64,000 nucleotides of DNA, taken from Leptolyngbya sp. Cla-17. GTDB taxonomy: Bacteria > Cyanobacteriota > Cyanobacteriia > Leptolyngbyales > Leptolyngbyaceae. The position numbers and the translations under genes are program-made. Under the pieces are notes generated by a model. The model did no database searches. It saw only the letters and a list, made by a program, of their open reading frames with translations, and was not told the origin of the DNA. The stretch is taken from NCBI RefSeq assembly GCF_016807185.1, contig NZ_JAEVYN010000001.1, forward strand, positions 1,807,060 through 1,871,059, given 5' to 3'. Positions 35,779 to 43,446 of the stretch are shown here, piece by piece (position 1 is the first letter of the stretch; the number at the start of each line of letters is the position of its first letter).

Positions 35779-37392
35779 ATGAGTCAACCTCAGCGCACCG
35801 CTTTAATTGTGGATGACAGCCCAGAAGACTGTGAAACCTATCGACGGTATCTGCTGCGGGATGAAGAGTATCAGTATACCGTTGTCACGGCGGGCTTAGG
35901 GCAAGAGGGTTTGGCGTTAAGTCGGCAGCACTCGCTAGATATTGTGTTGCTCGATTACCAGATGCCCGATCTGAATGGTCTAGAGTTTCTCACCCAATTA
36001 AGACATCAGCAGAATGTGTTGCCTGTGGTGATGGTGACTGGCAGAGGGGATGAGGTGATCGCTGCCCAATCAATCAAAATGGGGGCGCAGGATTATCTGA
36101 TGAAAGAGCAAGTCACCCCAGAGGGTTTGCGATTGACGGTCAATGGAGCGATTGAAATAGCGCAGTTACACATCCAACTGCAACAGCAAATTGAATTAGA
36201 ACAAGTGGCGCGGGCTGAAGCCGAAAAAGCGAATCGCGTTAAAGATGAATTTCTGGCAGTCCTCTCGCACGAGTTGCGATCGCCGCTCAATCCGATTCTG
36301 GGTTGGGCAAGACTGTTGCAAACTGGCAAACTGGACGAAGCCAAAACCGCCTACGCATTGGCAACGATCGAGCGCAATGCCAATCTGCAAGCTGAACTGA
36401 TTGAAGACTTGCTGGATGTCTCCCGCATTCTGCAAGGAAAACTTAACCTGAGGCTGGATTCACTCAACCTGGCGGCGACGATGCGAGCCGCAATGGAAAC
36501 GGTGCGGTTGACAGCCGAAGCCAAATCGATTGAGATCGAGACGAATCTGAGTGCCGAAGGGGTGCAGGTCTGGGGCGATGCGACTCGCTTGCAGCAGGTG
36601 ATCTGGAATCTGCTCTCAAACGCGGTTAAATTTACGCCAGTCAACGGTCGAGTGATCGTGCAGTTAGAGCGAGTGGACAATCAAGCTCAAATCACCGTGA
36701 TCGATACAGGCAAGGGTATTCCGGCTGATTTTTTGCCCCATGTGTTTGACTATTTTCGGCAAGCAGACGGCTCAACCACGCGGCAGTTTGGCGGCTTGGG
36801 GCTAGGGCTGGCGATCGTCCGGCAAATCGTTGAACTGCATAGCGGCACGGTTTGGGCAGAGAGTCGCGGTGCCGAACTAGGAGCCACCTTCACAGTCAGA
36901 CTGCCCCTGATGCCGAGGCAACCAGCAGTAGAGCCACCTGAGTTATCAACGCGATCGCTCGATTTGAGTGGGGTTCTGGTTTTGGTGGTAGACGATGAAG
37001 CCGATTCGCTAGAATTTATCGCTTTTGTCCTGGCGCAAGCGGGAGCAAGCGTAATCACCGCTACCACCGCAGGCGAAGCTTTGACTGCGCTAACTCAATT
37101 CCAGCCCGATGTGATGCTTAGCGATATTGGAATGCCAGAAATGGATGGATATCGGCTGATGCAACAGATTCGTAGCCGTGAGGCATTGCAAAGCAACTTG
37201 CAGTCATCAGAACAGGGGGGGGATATTTTGGCAATCGCCCTAACCGCCTACGCTGGAGAAACGGATCAACAGCAGGCATTCTCCGCAGGTTTTCAGGCTC
37301 ATCTATCCAAACCTGTTGATTCAGAGCGGCTCGTCGCCGCGGTTAGCGCTTTGTGCAAACCTGAAGAAGCTAAAGCAGTGGGAATAGGATAG
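35779..37392 (+). CDS. REC-HisKA-HATPase-REC hybrid histidine kinase
   Basis: 537 residues, soluble. N-terminal receiver with Asp59 (IVLLDYQMPDLNGLE), a short coiled coil, HisKA with His164 (LSHELRSPLNPILGWARLL), HATPase (DTGKGIPADF, GGLGLGLAIVRQIVELH) and a C-terminal receiver with Asp449 (VMLSDIGMPEMDGY). The ATG at 35779 is 11 bases after the Rcp1-like stop. The frame stays open 15 codons upstream, inside the rcp1-like gene, but that extension has no domain sequence. The gene is third in the phytochrome operon and is likely a phosphorelay branch of the light signal. Confidence 0.9.
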   Translation: MSQPQRTALIVDDSPEDCETYRRYLLRDEEYQYTVVTAGLGQEGLALSRQHSLDIVLLDYQMPDLNGLEFLTQLRHQQNVLPVVMVTGRGDEVIAAQSIKMGAQDYLMKEQVTPEGLRLTVNGAIEIAQLHIQLQQQIELEQVARAEAEKANRVKDEFLAVLSHELRSPLNPILGWARLLQTGKLDEAKTAYALATIERNANLQAELIEDLLDVSRILQGKLNLRLDSLNLAATMRAAMETVRLTAEAKSIEIETNLSAEGVQVWGDATRLQQVIWNLLSNAVKFTPVNGRVIVQLERVDNQAQITVIDTGKGIPADFLPHVFDYFRQADGSTTRQFGGLGLGLAIVRQIVELHSGTVWAESRGAELGATFTVRLPLMPRQPAVEPPELSTRSLDLSGVLVLVVDDEADSLEFIAFVLAQAGASVITATTAGEALTALTQFQPDVMLSDIGMPEMDGYRLMQQIRSREALQSNLQSSEQGGDILAIALTAYAGETDQQQAFSAGFQAHLSKPVDSERLVAAVSALCKPEEAKAVGIG

Positions 37393-37778
37393 GCTGATCC
37401 TAAAAAATAGTCCATTTGATAAAGCTATAAAGCTTTCGGGACAACGAGGGTGCTATTGTTCTCGGTCAAATGCTAGACCTCAAATGCCAAACTTGCCGAT
37501 TCTGATTTAGATAGCAGCAACGCTACTCAAATTAATCCTACAAGGGTGACATTCCTATCGGTCTAGACGCAAGCGATCGCGTTTGACTTCTTGTTCACTG
37601 TGATACAGCAAAAGCTATTTCAAGATATGAACTACCTCCGGCGATCGCTAGAGGTCGAGTTTGTTTTGTTAATTTCCGGGTTAAAACCCAGAGGCTAGTC
37701 ACAGATCGATTTGCACTGTATTCCCTGTGACCCAGCAGGTTTGATATGACTGGTAAAAGAGATTTGAGCGAGGATCTA
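37393..37778. other. Intergenic region, no gene seen
   Basis: About 385 bases between the 3' ends of two convergent units. It contains an inverted repeat GTCACAG (37698-37704) / CTGTGAC (37725-37731) with a 20-base loop and a smaller GGGTTAAAACCC hairpin near 37680, neither followed by a T-run. Two HIP1 sites are present. No coding frame with family resemblance was found. Confidence 0.4.
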
Positions 37779-38240
37779 TTAAACCATGCCTCGAATTTCT
37801 TCTACCATGCCATCGCGTAGCAAAAGCTCAACCTGCATTTTTTCGATCAAGTTATCACCCAATTCAACCCGAAACACGCTGTCAATTTGTCCTTGGTTGA
37901 CTTCTTGATCCATTTCTAAAATTTGAACTTGCTGAAGCTGTTGCAGAACCTGATTTTTTTGCTCTAGCAATTCGCTTTTCTTCTGATTAACTTGACCTTG
38001 AATGCTTTCAATTTGTTGAGCACCTTCAGAACCAGGCAGTTGCAAACTTTGTTTTTGAATTTCAGAAATCATTCGCTGCGCTTGCATTTCAAGCTGTTGC
38101 AGTTGATTATCTACCTGATTAATTTGATCTTGCAGTTGTTGCTGTGCCTCTTCTTTCCAGCGGGGCGTGACGATCGCTTTTACATTAACAGAACGCTTTA
38201 GAATCAAATGAGAAGGTGAGACATCCATAAAACGCTTCAT
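37779..38240 (-). CDS. YlqD-family protein
   Basis: 153 residues of the YlqD family (unknown function, Firmicutes and cyanobacteria). An N-terminal strand region (LILKRSVNVKAIVTPRWKEEA) is followed by a long Gln-rich coiled coil (about 28-110, with QQLQDQINQVDNQLQQLE and QLQQVQILEM) and a C-terminal small beta domain (VFRVELGDNLIEKMQVELLLRDGMVEEIRG). Met5 (38228) is an equally good start. It is cytoplasmic. It lies downstream of aas on the same strand, beyond a possible terminator. Confidence 0.85.
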   Translation of the reverse strand: MKRFMDVSPSHLILKRSVNVKAIVTPRWKEEAQQQLQDQINQVDNQLQQLEMQAQRMISEIQKQSLQLPGSEGAQQIESIQGQVNQKKSELLEQKNQVLQQLQQVQILEMDQEVNQGQIDSVFRVELGDNLIEKMQVELLLRDGMVEEIRGMV

Positions 38241-38260
38241 TAAGGGTCAAGAGCAAAAAA

Positions 38261-38286
38261 GATGCTTAGTGGAAATACTTTTCCAC
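38261..38286 (-). terminator. Possible terminator downstream of aas
   Basis: Hairpin GTGGAAA (38269-38275) / TTTCCAC (38280-38286) with a 4-base loop. On the minus strand it is followed, after 8 bases, by a TTTTTT run. The gap before the T-run makes it a weak candidate. Confidence 0.4.
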
Positions 38287-38365
38287 GGATGTATGGGTAT
38301 AAATAAACCCAACAATCAACGTTTAACCAACCATGTAATGCTTATCTAGCAAGACATTATGCGGA

Positions 38366-40291
38366 TCAAACAAACATCTCGTTAATCATACCCTGGTAGC
38401 GATCCATCACAACGTTTCGACGAATTTTTAGGGTTTGGGTCAGCAATCCATTGTCGATCGAAAATGGCTCTGAGATCAGGCGAAATGGTCCAATGCGATC
38501 GTCGGGGCGGAAGCCTGGGCGGTTTTTCACTTCTCGATTTAGCTCCTGCCGCATCAGATCCTGCACTAGCTTACTATCGAAGGCTAGTGATTTTCCAGAT
38601 GCTTGATTTTTAACTTCTGAGTCTGCCAGTTGTAGGGTGTATCCTTGCGCCGCTGCCCACTTTTCCAAAGCATCTACATTGGGAACGATCAGTGCCCCCA
38701 AAACCTTTTGGTCTTGTCCTACCAGCATAATCTGATCTAAGTAAGCGCTCCGCAGGCAGGCATCCTCAATCGGCTGAGGCTCAATGTTTTCACCATTGGT
38801 CAGGACTATCGTATCTTTGGCGCGTCCAGAAATAATCAAATCGCCCTGAGCAGACAGCCAGCCGAGATCACCCGTATCGAACCAGCCATCTGCATTAATT
38901 GCCTTTTGGGTTGCTTTTGGGTTTTGATAGTAACCCTGCATCACTTGAGGCCCGCGCAGCAGCACGAGCCCTTGTTTACCCGTGGCGACGGGTTGGCGTG
39001 TTTCTAAATCAACAATTAGCGTTTCCGTTTGAAACAACGCTTGTCCATCCGCACCACGCAAATTGCGGTTGGGACGACGAACATGGGTAATCGGTGAGGT
39101 TTCGGTCAGCCCATAGCCGCCCAGAATATCTAGCCCGACAATTTCAAAGAAGTCTTCCAAGTGTTCGGCAATAGAGCCGCCGCCACTGACAAAGTATTTA
39201 ACGTTGTCGCCTACGCCCTCCCGAATTTTTTTGTAGACTAAGCGATCGCCCAAAGCGTGCAAAATGCCTAAGGGTCCAATTTGGATGAGTGCAGTCAAAC
39301 GGTCTAGCACGGATGGAGTTAAGTTTTCCAGATCTAACCCTTGTAAAGTGCGACGCGCTTTGATGAAGCGAGCGCTATTTTGCAAAAAGAACTGAACCAG
39401 TTTTTGTTTCTTCTCTGGCTGATCACGGAACTGCTTTTGCACCCCTTCATAAATCGATTCCCACAGGCGAGGCACTGCCACCATGTAGTGTGGCTTGAAT
39501 TCCTTCAAGTCTTTTTTTACATGGCGAATGTTGGTGTATGCCTGAGTGCAACCATGCCCAAAAATAAAGTATTCAAACGTCCGTTCATAGCAGTGCCAAA
39601 CAGGTAGGATACTCAAAACTCGATCGCCCGGTTGAAGCCGTACGACCCTTCCAGCCCCATCCACTTGTGAGAGCAGGTTGCCGTGGCTCAACATCACACC
39701 TTTGGGTTTGCCAGAGGTGCCAGAGGTATACATGAGCGTTGCTAAATCATCCCGCTGCGCTGGCACAGGCTGGAGTGTTTGTCCGATGCCAAGCTCCAAA
39801 AGCTGGTGAAAATTCAAGACTTTCAGCCGCTCATCTTCATCGGGCGTTTCATCAGACAACAGCACGATCGCTTGAATGGATAGATTATCTAGGCGATCGC
39901 ATAGCTTCTTATAAGTGGCGTAATCTTCCGTCACCAGAAACGTGGCACCGCTATTTTCCAAAATAAATAGCAACTCATCTTTTTCTGCTTGAGAACCGCG
40001 CACTGCATCCACCGCACCTAGCGCCATGATTCCCTGATCGGCAACTAGCCAGCGGGGACTGTTGTCAGAAAATAGACCCACGCGATCGCCCGCTTTCACC
40101 CCCAACGCCTGCAATCCGGCGGCAAATTCCTGCATCTGCCGATACAGCGCTGCATAGGTCAGATTGACGGGCGGGACGCTGTGGGTATCGTGAACCGCAG
40201 CAATCGTGCTGAAGCGCTGGGCAGCGATCGTCCACATTGCCGGAATCGACGACAGTGCATTGTAATCAAAGGGTTGAGGAGATCGAGTCAT
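38366..40291 (-). CDS. aas: Acyl-ACP synthetase / long-chain acyl-CoA ligase (Aas/FadD-like)
   Basis: 641-residue AMP-forming ligase. It carries the nucleotide-binding loop LMYTSGTSGKPKGVMLSHGNLL, the GYGLTETSP motif, GWFDTGDLGWL and the hinge region with ISGRAKDTIVLTNGENIEPQPIE. Residues 200-350 contain the membrane-associated linker characteristic of the long cyanobacterial enzymes. In cyanobacteria a single such enzyme normally recycles free fatty acids by joining them to ACP, which is why I prefer aas; CoA as acceptor cannot be excluded from sequence. It lies 60 bases downstream of psb32 on the same strand, both concerned with membrane upkeep. Confidence 0.88.
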   Translation of the reverse strand: MTRSPQPFDYNALSSIPAMWTIAAQRFSTIAAVHDTHSVPPVNLTYAALYRQMQEFAAGLQALGVKAGDRVGLFSDNSPRWLVADQGIMALGAVDAVRGSQAEKDELLFILENSGATFLVTEDYATYKKLCDRLDNLSIQAIVLLSDETPDEDERLKVLNFHQLLELGIGQTLQPVPAQRDDLATLMYTSGTSGKPKGVMLSHGNLLSQVDGAGRVVRLQPGDRVLSILPVWHCYERTFEYFIFGHGCTQAYTNIRHVKKDLKEFKPHYMVAVPRLWESIYEGVQKQFRDQPEKKQKLVQFFLQNSARFIKARRTLQGLDLENLTPSVLDRLTALIQIGPLGILHALGDRLVYKKIREGVGDNVKYFVSGGGSIAEHLEDFFEIVGLDILGGYGLTETSPITHVRRPNRNLRGADGQALFQTETLIVDLETRQPVATGKQGLVLLRGPQVMQGYYQNPKATQKAINADGWFDTGDLGWLSAQGDLIISGRAKDTIVLTNGENIEPQPIEDACLRSAYLDQIMLVGQDQKVLGALIVPNVDALEKWAAAQGYTLQLADSEVKNQASGKSLAFDSKLVQDLMRQELNREVKNRPGFRPDDRIGPFRLISEPFSIDNGLLTQTLKIRRNVVMDRYQGMINEMFV

Positions 40292-40329
40292 GGAAGGTTC
40301 ATTAGTAAAGTCTCATATCTTGGCTCCTG

Positions 40330-40357
40330 CGTTAAGCTTTTTGGTTGCTGCTTAACG
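40330..40357 (-). promoter_or_regulatory. Stem-loop between psb32 and aas
   Basis: Perfect 8-base inverted repeat CGTTAAGC (40330-40337) / GCTTAACG (40350-40357) with a 12-base loop. The upstream arm contains the psb32 stop codon. No T-run follows in the minus direction, so it looks more like an mRNA-processing or attenuation hairpin than a full terminator. Confidence 0.45.
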
Positions 40358-41095
40358 AGAACCCATGTATTGATAGAAGTAGTAAGTTGCCATGGGAATA
40401 ATTGTGGCAGCAGCCAGAAAGCCAACAACCCAGACGGTGGCATTGCTTTCTTTCGTTTTTTCGGGAGTGGCAAAGGTGCCTTCCACCATCACCGTGTCTT
40501 TCACTTCAGGTGGACCGGGATCGGCTTGACCAGACAGCACTGCAACTAAGCGATCACCAGCACCCAGAAAAGCTTGATTATATTTGTTGCCTTCTTTGAG
40601 AGGAATCAGCACGCTTTCCTGTGCCACGCTAGTTGCGATCGCGTCTGGCATGACTGGCTTCACCTTTTCCCCCGTGCGAATTCCAGTATTGTTCGTCACG
40701 TTATCAATCACCAGCAACGTTTGGTTTGCCTGGTCTGCGGCGGTTGGGAACCAACGCTTAAACAGCTTGTCGGTGAACCCCTGAATTGTCTCCTCATAAT
40801 CCAGTCGGTGAATAGTCACAATGCGTGTTTCTAAGCCAGACTTAGCCGCTACCTCGGAGAAGGCTGTACTGAGTTTGCCCTCAGTAGTCCGGCTGAGAAT
40901 GTCAGCTTGGTCAAGCACCCAAGTATTTTCTGGTAAATCAGGAATTTCATACAAACTGGTAGCGCTAGCTGGCAGTGCAACCAGTTGAGTGACTAATAAA
41001 ACTAATAAAGCGGATAGACATAGCCGCTGAAACACTTGCTGCAAGGCATTTTTTGCACGCGTCAGTAATGAAAAGAGGTTGAGGAGCCAACTCAT
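40352..41095 (-). CDS. psb32: Photosystem II repair protein Psb32 (TPM domain)
   Basis: 247 residues. N-terminal basic region and hydrophobic signal sequence (about 25-46, ending ASAT), then a TPM domain (about 50-205) with LPENTWVLDQADILSRTTEGKL, ETRIVTIHRLDY and LLVIDNVTNNTGIRTGEKV, and a C-terminal membrane helix (about 220-240). This arrangement is that of Psb32 (sll1390 of Synechocystis) and the plant TLP18.3, which protect and repair photosystem II in the thylakoid lumen. It reads into aas. The HHL1-like gene is divergent from it about 200 bases away. Confidence 0.88.
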   Translation of the reverse strand: MSWLLNLFSLLTRAKNALQQVFQRLCLSALLVLLVTQLVALPASATSLYEIPDLPENTWVLDQADILSRTTEGKLSTAFSEVAAKSGLETRIVTIHRLDYEETIQGFTDKLFKRWFPTAADQANQTLLVIDNVTNNTGIRTGEKVKPVMPDAIATSVAQESVLIPLKEGNKYNQAFLGAGDRLVAVLSGQADPGPPEVKDTVMVEGTFATPEKTKESNATVWVVGFLAAATIIPMATYYFYQYMGSR

Positions 41096-41296
41096 ATCAA
41101 TATCTTCGCAACATTATCTTTTTCAAATACTACGCTTATTCTATCCCGATAGGCAATTGGCTCGATGTGGAGAGGGTAAAGAATAAGGGGTGCTGTTAGC
41201 AGTGGGATAGCGTGTATTAGAAAGTGATTGGGTAGTGGTGAAGCTAAAGGTGTAAACTTTTATTAACCATTTTAATAATCATAGGGAAACGTTTTA

Positions 41297-41716
41297 ATGA
41301 GTAGTGGATTTGGTCAGCCAAAACAGCCAAAGCGACCTTCAAAAAGTGCAGATGTGCGGGGAAAAGCTGCTCAGCAGTACGACAAAATGAAAGCAGACGG
41401 TTTGCCAGAATTTAATATTTTTCTGCGTATTAAAGATAAAAAAACCTGGTATCCAGTGGGGTCGCTTGCCGTGAGTCGGCTCAACAAAATTAATCACGCG
41501 ATCGCCCAGCAGGAGGCTGAACTGTTGCAAGGAGCGTTCCGTCTGTTTCCTGTGCTCAAAAAGCATCAACAGTTCTTGGAATACGGCTATCAACTAAAGC
41601 AATTTCCTGATGAGCCCATTCAACTCGCAGAACTTCCCCAACCGAGCAAGGGGAACTTCTTAGAGCAAATAAAAGACCGGTTTTCTGGTTTGCTAAAGTC
41701 TGGTTTGAAGAAGTAG
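41297..41716 (+). CDS. HHL1-like protein (DUF6523)
   Basis: 139 residues. A basic disordered N-terminus (to about 25) precedes the conserved core: AAQQYDKMKADGLPEFNIFLRIKDKKTWYPVGSLAV, ELLQGAFRLFPVLKKHQQFLEYGYQLKQFPDEPI. This matches the soluble domain of the plant thylakoid protein HHL1 (hypersensitive to high light 1) and its cyanobacterial relatives; the match is recalled from family knowledge. No membrane helix is present, unlike the plant protein. It is divergent from psb32 across a 200-base region. Confidence 0.72.
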   Translation: MSSGFGQPKQPKRPSKSADVRGKAAQQYDKMKADGLPEFNIFLRIKDKKTWYPVGSLAVSRLNKINHAIAQQEAELLQGAFRLFPVLKKHQQFLEYGYQLKQFPDEPIQLAELPQPSKGNFLEQIKDRFSGLLKSGLKK

Positions 41717-41740
41717 TCGTTGGCATTCTGCGTGCCGCCT

Positions 41741-43411
41741 TTAGCCGATTGAGATGTCGTTTAGTTCAATGGTCAGGGGAGCTTCGAGGGTTTGCTGAGT
41801 TTGGGCAAGAATGATTTGTAGATGATGCCACAGGCGATCGCGCTGTTGGTGATTAAGTCGATAGTGGTGATCGTGCCGCGTAAAGAGTGGAGCCGCTGTT
41901 AATGCTTGATACTCTGCGTTTTGGCTTGACTTTGTTGTGAGCAGCATTGCTTTTGAGGGCACTAGTCCAGTCGGCAACTGCCCATTTAAAAAGTTGACCA
42001 GGGTAGATTTGCAGGCAGCAACGTTTATGCCTTGCTGTTCTAATCGCTGCAAAATTTGGCTTGCTGAAAGTGCTTCGCTGGTTTGAATTGGCACTTTTAG
42101 CAATTCTTGCAGCAGAAAATAATCGCTATACTGATGCCGCATGCGGTCTAACAGTTGGGGAAAACGCGGTAGCAAAGCGAGTCCTCTAGCAATGCGATTG
42201 CTAGCGAAATCAGCGCTGTTTGAGTTGGGCGCATCTTGCACGATTTGCGCTTGGGAAAACTTTTGCTGTAGCCACTGGGCGATCGCGGGAATCGAACCCG
42301 TTCCTCCAGTACAAACGACCCGTTGGATTTTATTTGCTGTCATGCCCGATTGGCTCAACAGCAAATTCAGTTCTCGATTAAGCTGCTGCAAGTAAGGAGA
42401 CAGCACCCAGCTATAAAAATCCCTATGTTTAAGCGCTGTTTTGGGATAGTCTGCGATCGCTTCAACATCGTGCTGACATAGGCTCGGCTTAATTTTTCTA
42501 ACAGTGTTTAAAAGTTTTTGCCCGTGGATGCTTGCTTCGAGTTGCTGTTGTAAGGCATAGCGAGCTTCTAAATCGGGTTCACCAGGCAACGGCACATCTA
42601 AGTTTCCCAAACTTAAATCATTCCAATCTCCCTTCAGGGGATAGATTAATTGGCAAATAATATCTTGATCGATCGCGTTTCCGGCATAAGGAAGGCGACG
42701 CTGCTGCACCTCTGCACGAGTTAAATTCACCCCTGCTTGAGGAACCTGTGTCAGTGCTAGCTCAGTCGTGGTTGATCCAGCGCTGATGACGATCACCCCT
42801 CCACTTAGGGCGGTGGTGGACTGCGAGGTGGCTCCTACTGGAATTGCTGTATTGGGCGGAGGCAACTCTGCTAATAGTGCGGCAACCACTTCCTCAATAA
42901 AAAAAATGTCCTCAGGCTGATGCACTAATTCGGCGGCTAACACTGCTTCTCGGATATTAAACCGATAGGCATCGGATGCGCCCACGGGTTGGTTTACCAC
43001 CACGCCTGCAAGATGTTGGAGCGCCGCTTGAAAGCTCTGATCATCAATACAGCCTACCCTGACATCAGGCGATCTAAGGGTCCTTAGCAGGGTTGTTAAG
43101 CTGTGCTGAATCTGAATTAGGGGAATGTGTTGATCGGGCGATCGCAACATTAGGGGTTCCCATTGCTGCGTTGTCGGTGAAAAATAGGGAATAGCACTAT
43201 TGAGGTAGGGCTTGAAGCTGTGTAGCCCAGATGGGATAGCCGCTAAAGACAACGGACCTTGTGGCGTGTTCTTCACCCAGGCGATCGCGGATTGCTGCTC
43301 CGTCTCTGCATTCAACAAGCTAGTTGATAAGGCTGTTGTGCCGATATCAATACCTAAATACCAGGGCGATCGCGCTGTCCTCTCCGTTTCGCTTGCATTA
43401 AAGCGACCCAA
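41741..43411 (-). CDS. Actin/Hsp70-fold ATPase-like protein, cyanobacterial
   Basis: 556 residues. The N-terminus has a phosphate-1 loop, WYLGIDIGTTALSTSLL; a second conserved patch is GGVIVISAGSTTTELALT (phosphate-2 position) and a third is VVCTGGTGSIPAIAQWLQQKF (adenosine motif). This gives the actin/Hsp70/sugar-kinase ATPase fold. The C-terminal 130 residues are helical with no recognised domain, and no canonical Hsp70 substrate-binding domain is seen. It starts 35 bases after the stop of the 1040-residue acidic protein and is certainly in one operon with it. Function unknown; an assembly or chaperone role for its neighbour is an inference. Confidence 0.75.
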   Translation of the reverse strand: MGRFNASETERTARSPWYLGIDIGTTALSTSLLNAETEQQSAIAWVKNTPQGPLSLAAIPSGLHSFKPYLNSAIPYFSPTTQQWEPLMLRSPDQHIPLIQIQHSLTTLLRTLRSPDVRVGCIDDQSFQAALQHLAGVVVNQPVGASDAYRFNIREAVLAAELVHQPEDIFFIEEVVAALLAELPPPNTAIPVGATSQSTTALSGGVIVISAGSTTTELALTQVPQAGVNLTRAEVQQRRLPYAGNAIDQDIICQLIYPLKGDWNDLSLGNLDVPLPGEPDLEARYALQQQLEASIHGQKLLNTVRKIKPSLCQHDVEAIADYPKTALKHRDFYSWVLSPYLQQLNRELNLLLSQSGMTANKIQRVVCTGGTGSIPAIAQWLQQKFSQAQIVQDAPNSNSADFASNRIARGLALLPRFPQLLDRMRHQYSDYFLLQELLKVPIQTSEALSASQILQRLEQQGINVAACKSTLVNFLNGQLPTGLVPSKAMLLTTKSSQNAEYQALTAAPLFTRHDHHYRLNHQQRDRLWHHLQIILAQTQQTLEAPLTIELNDISIG

Positions 43412-43446
43412 GTTTGTCTCATCCGAATCCCTTAGGACGTTTGCGT

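Noticed and set aside
37698..37731. GTCACAG/CTGTGAC inverted repeat as a CRP-type operator
   Set aside because: The 20-base spacing and the orientation of the half-sites do not match the TGTGA-N6-TCACA consensus, and it lies between convergent gene ends.
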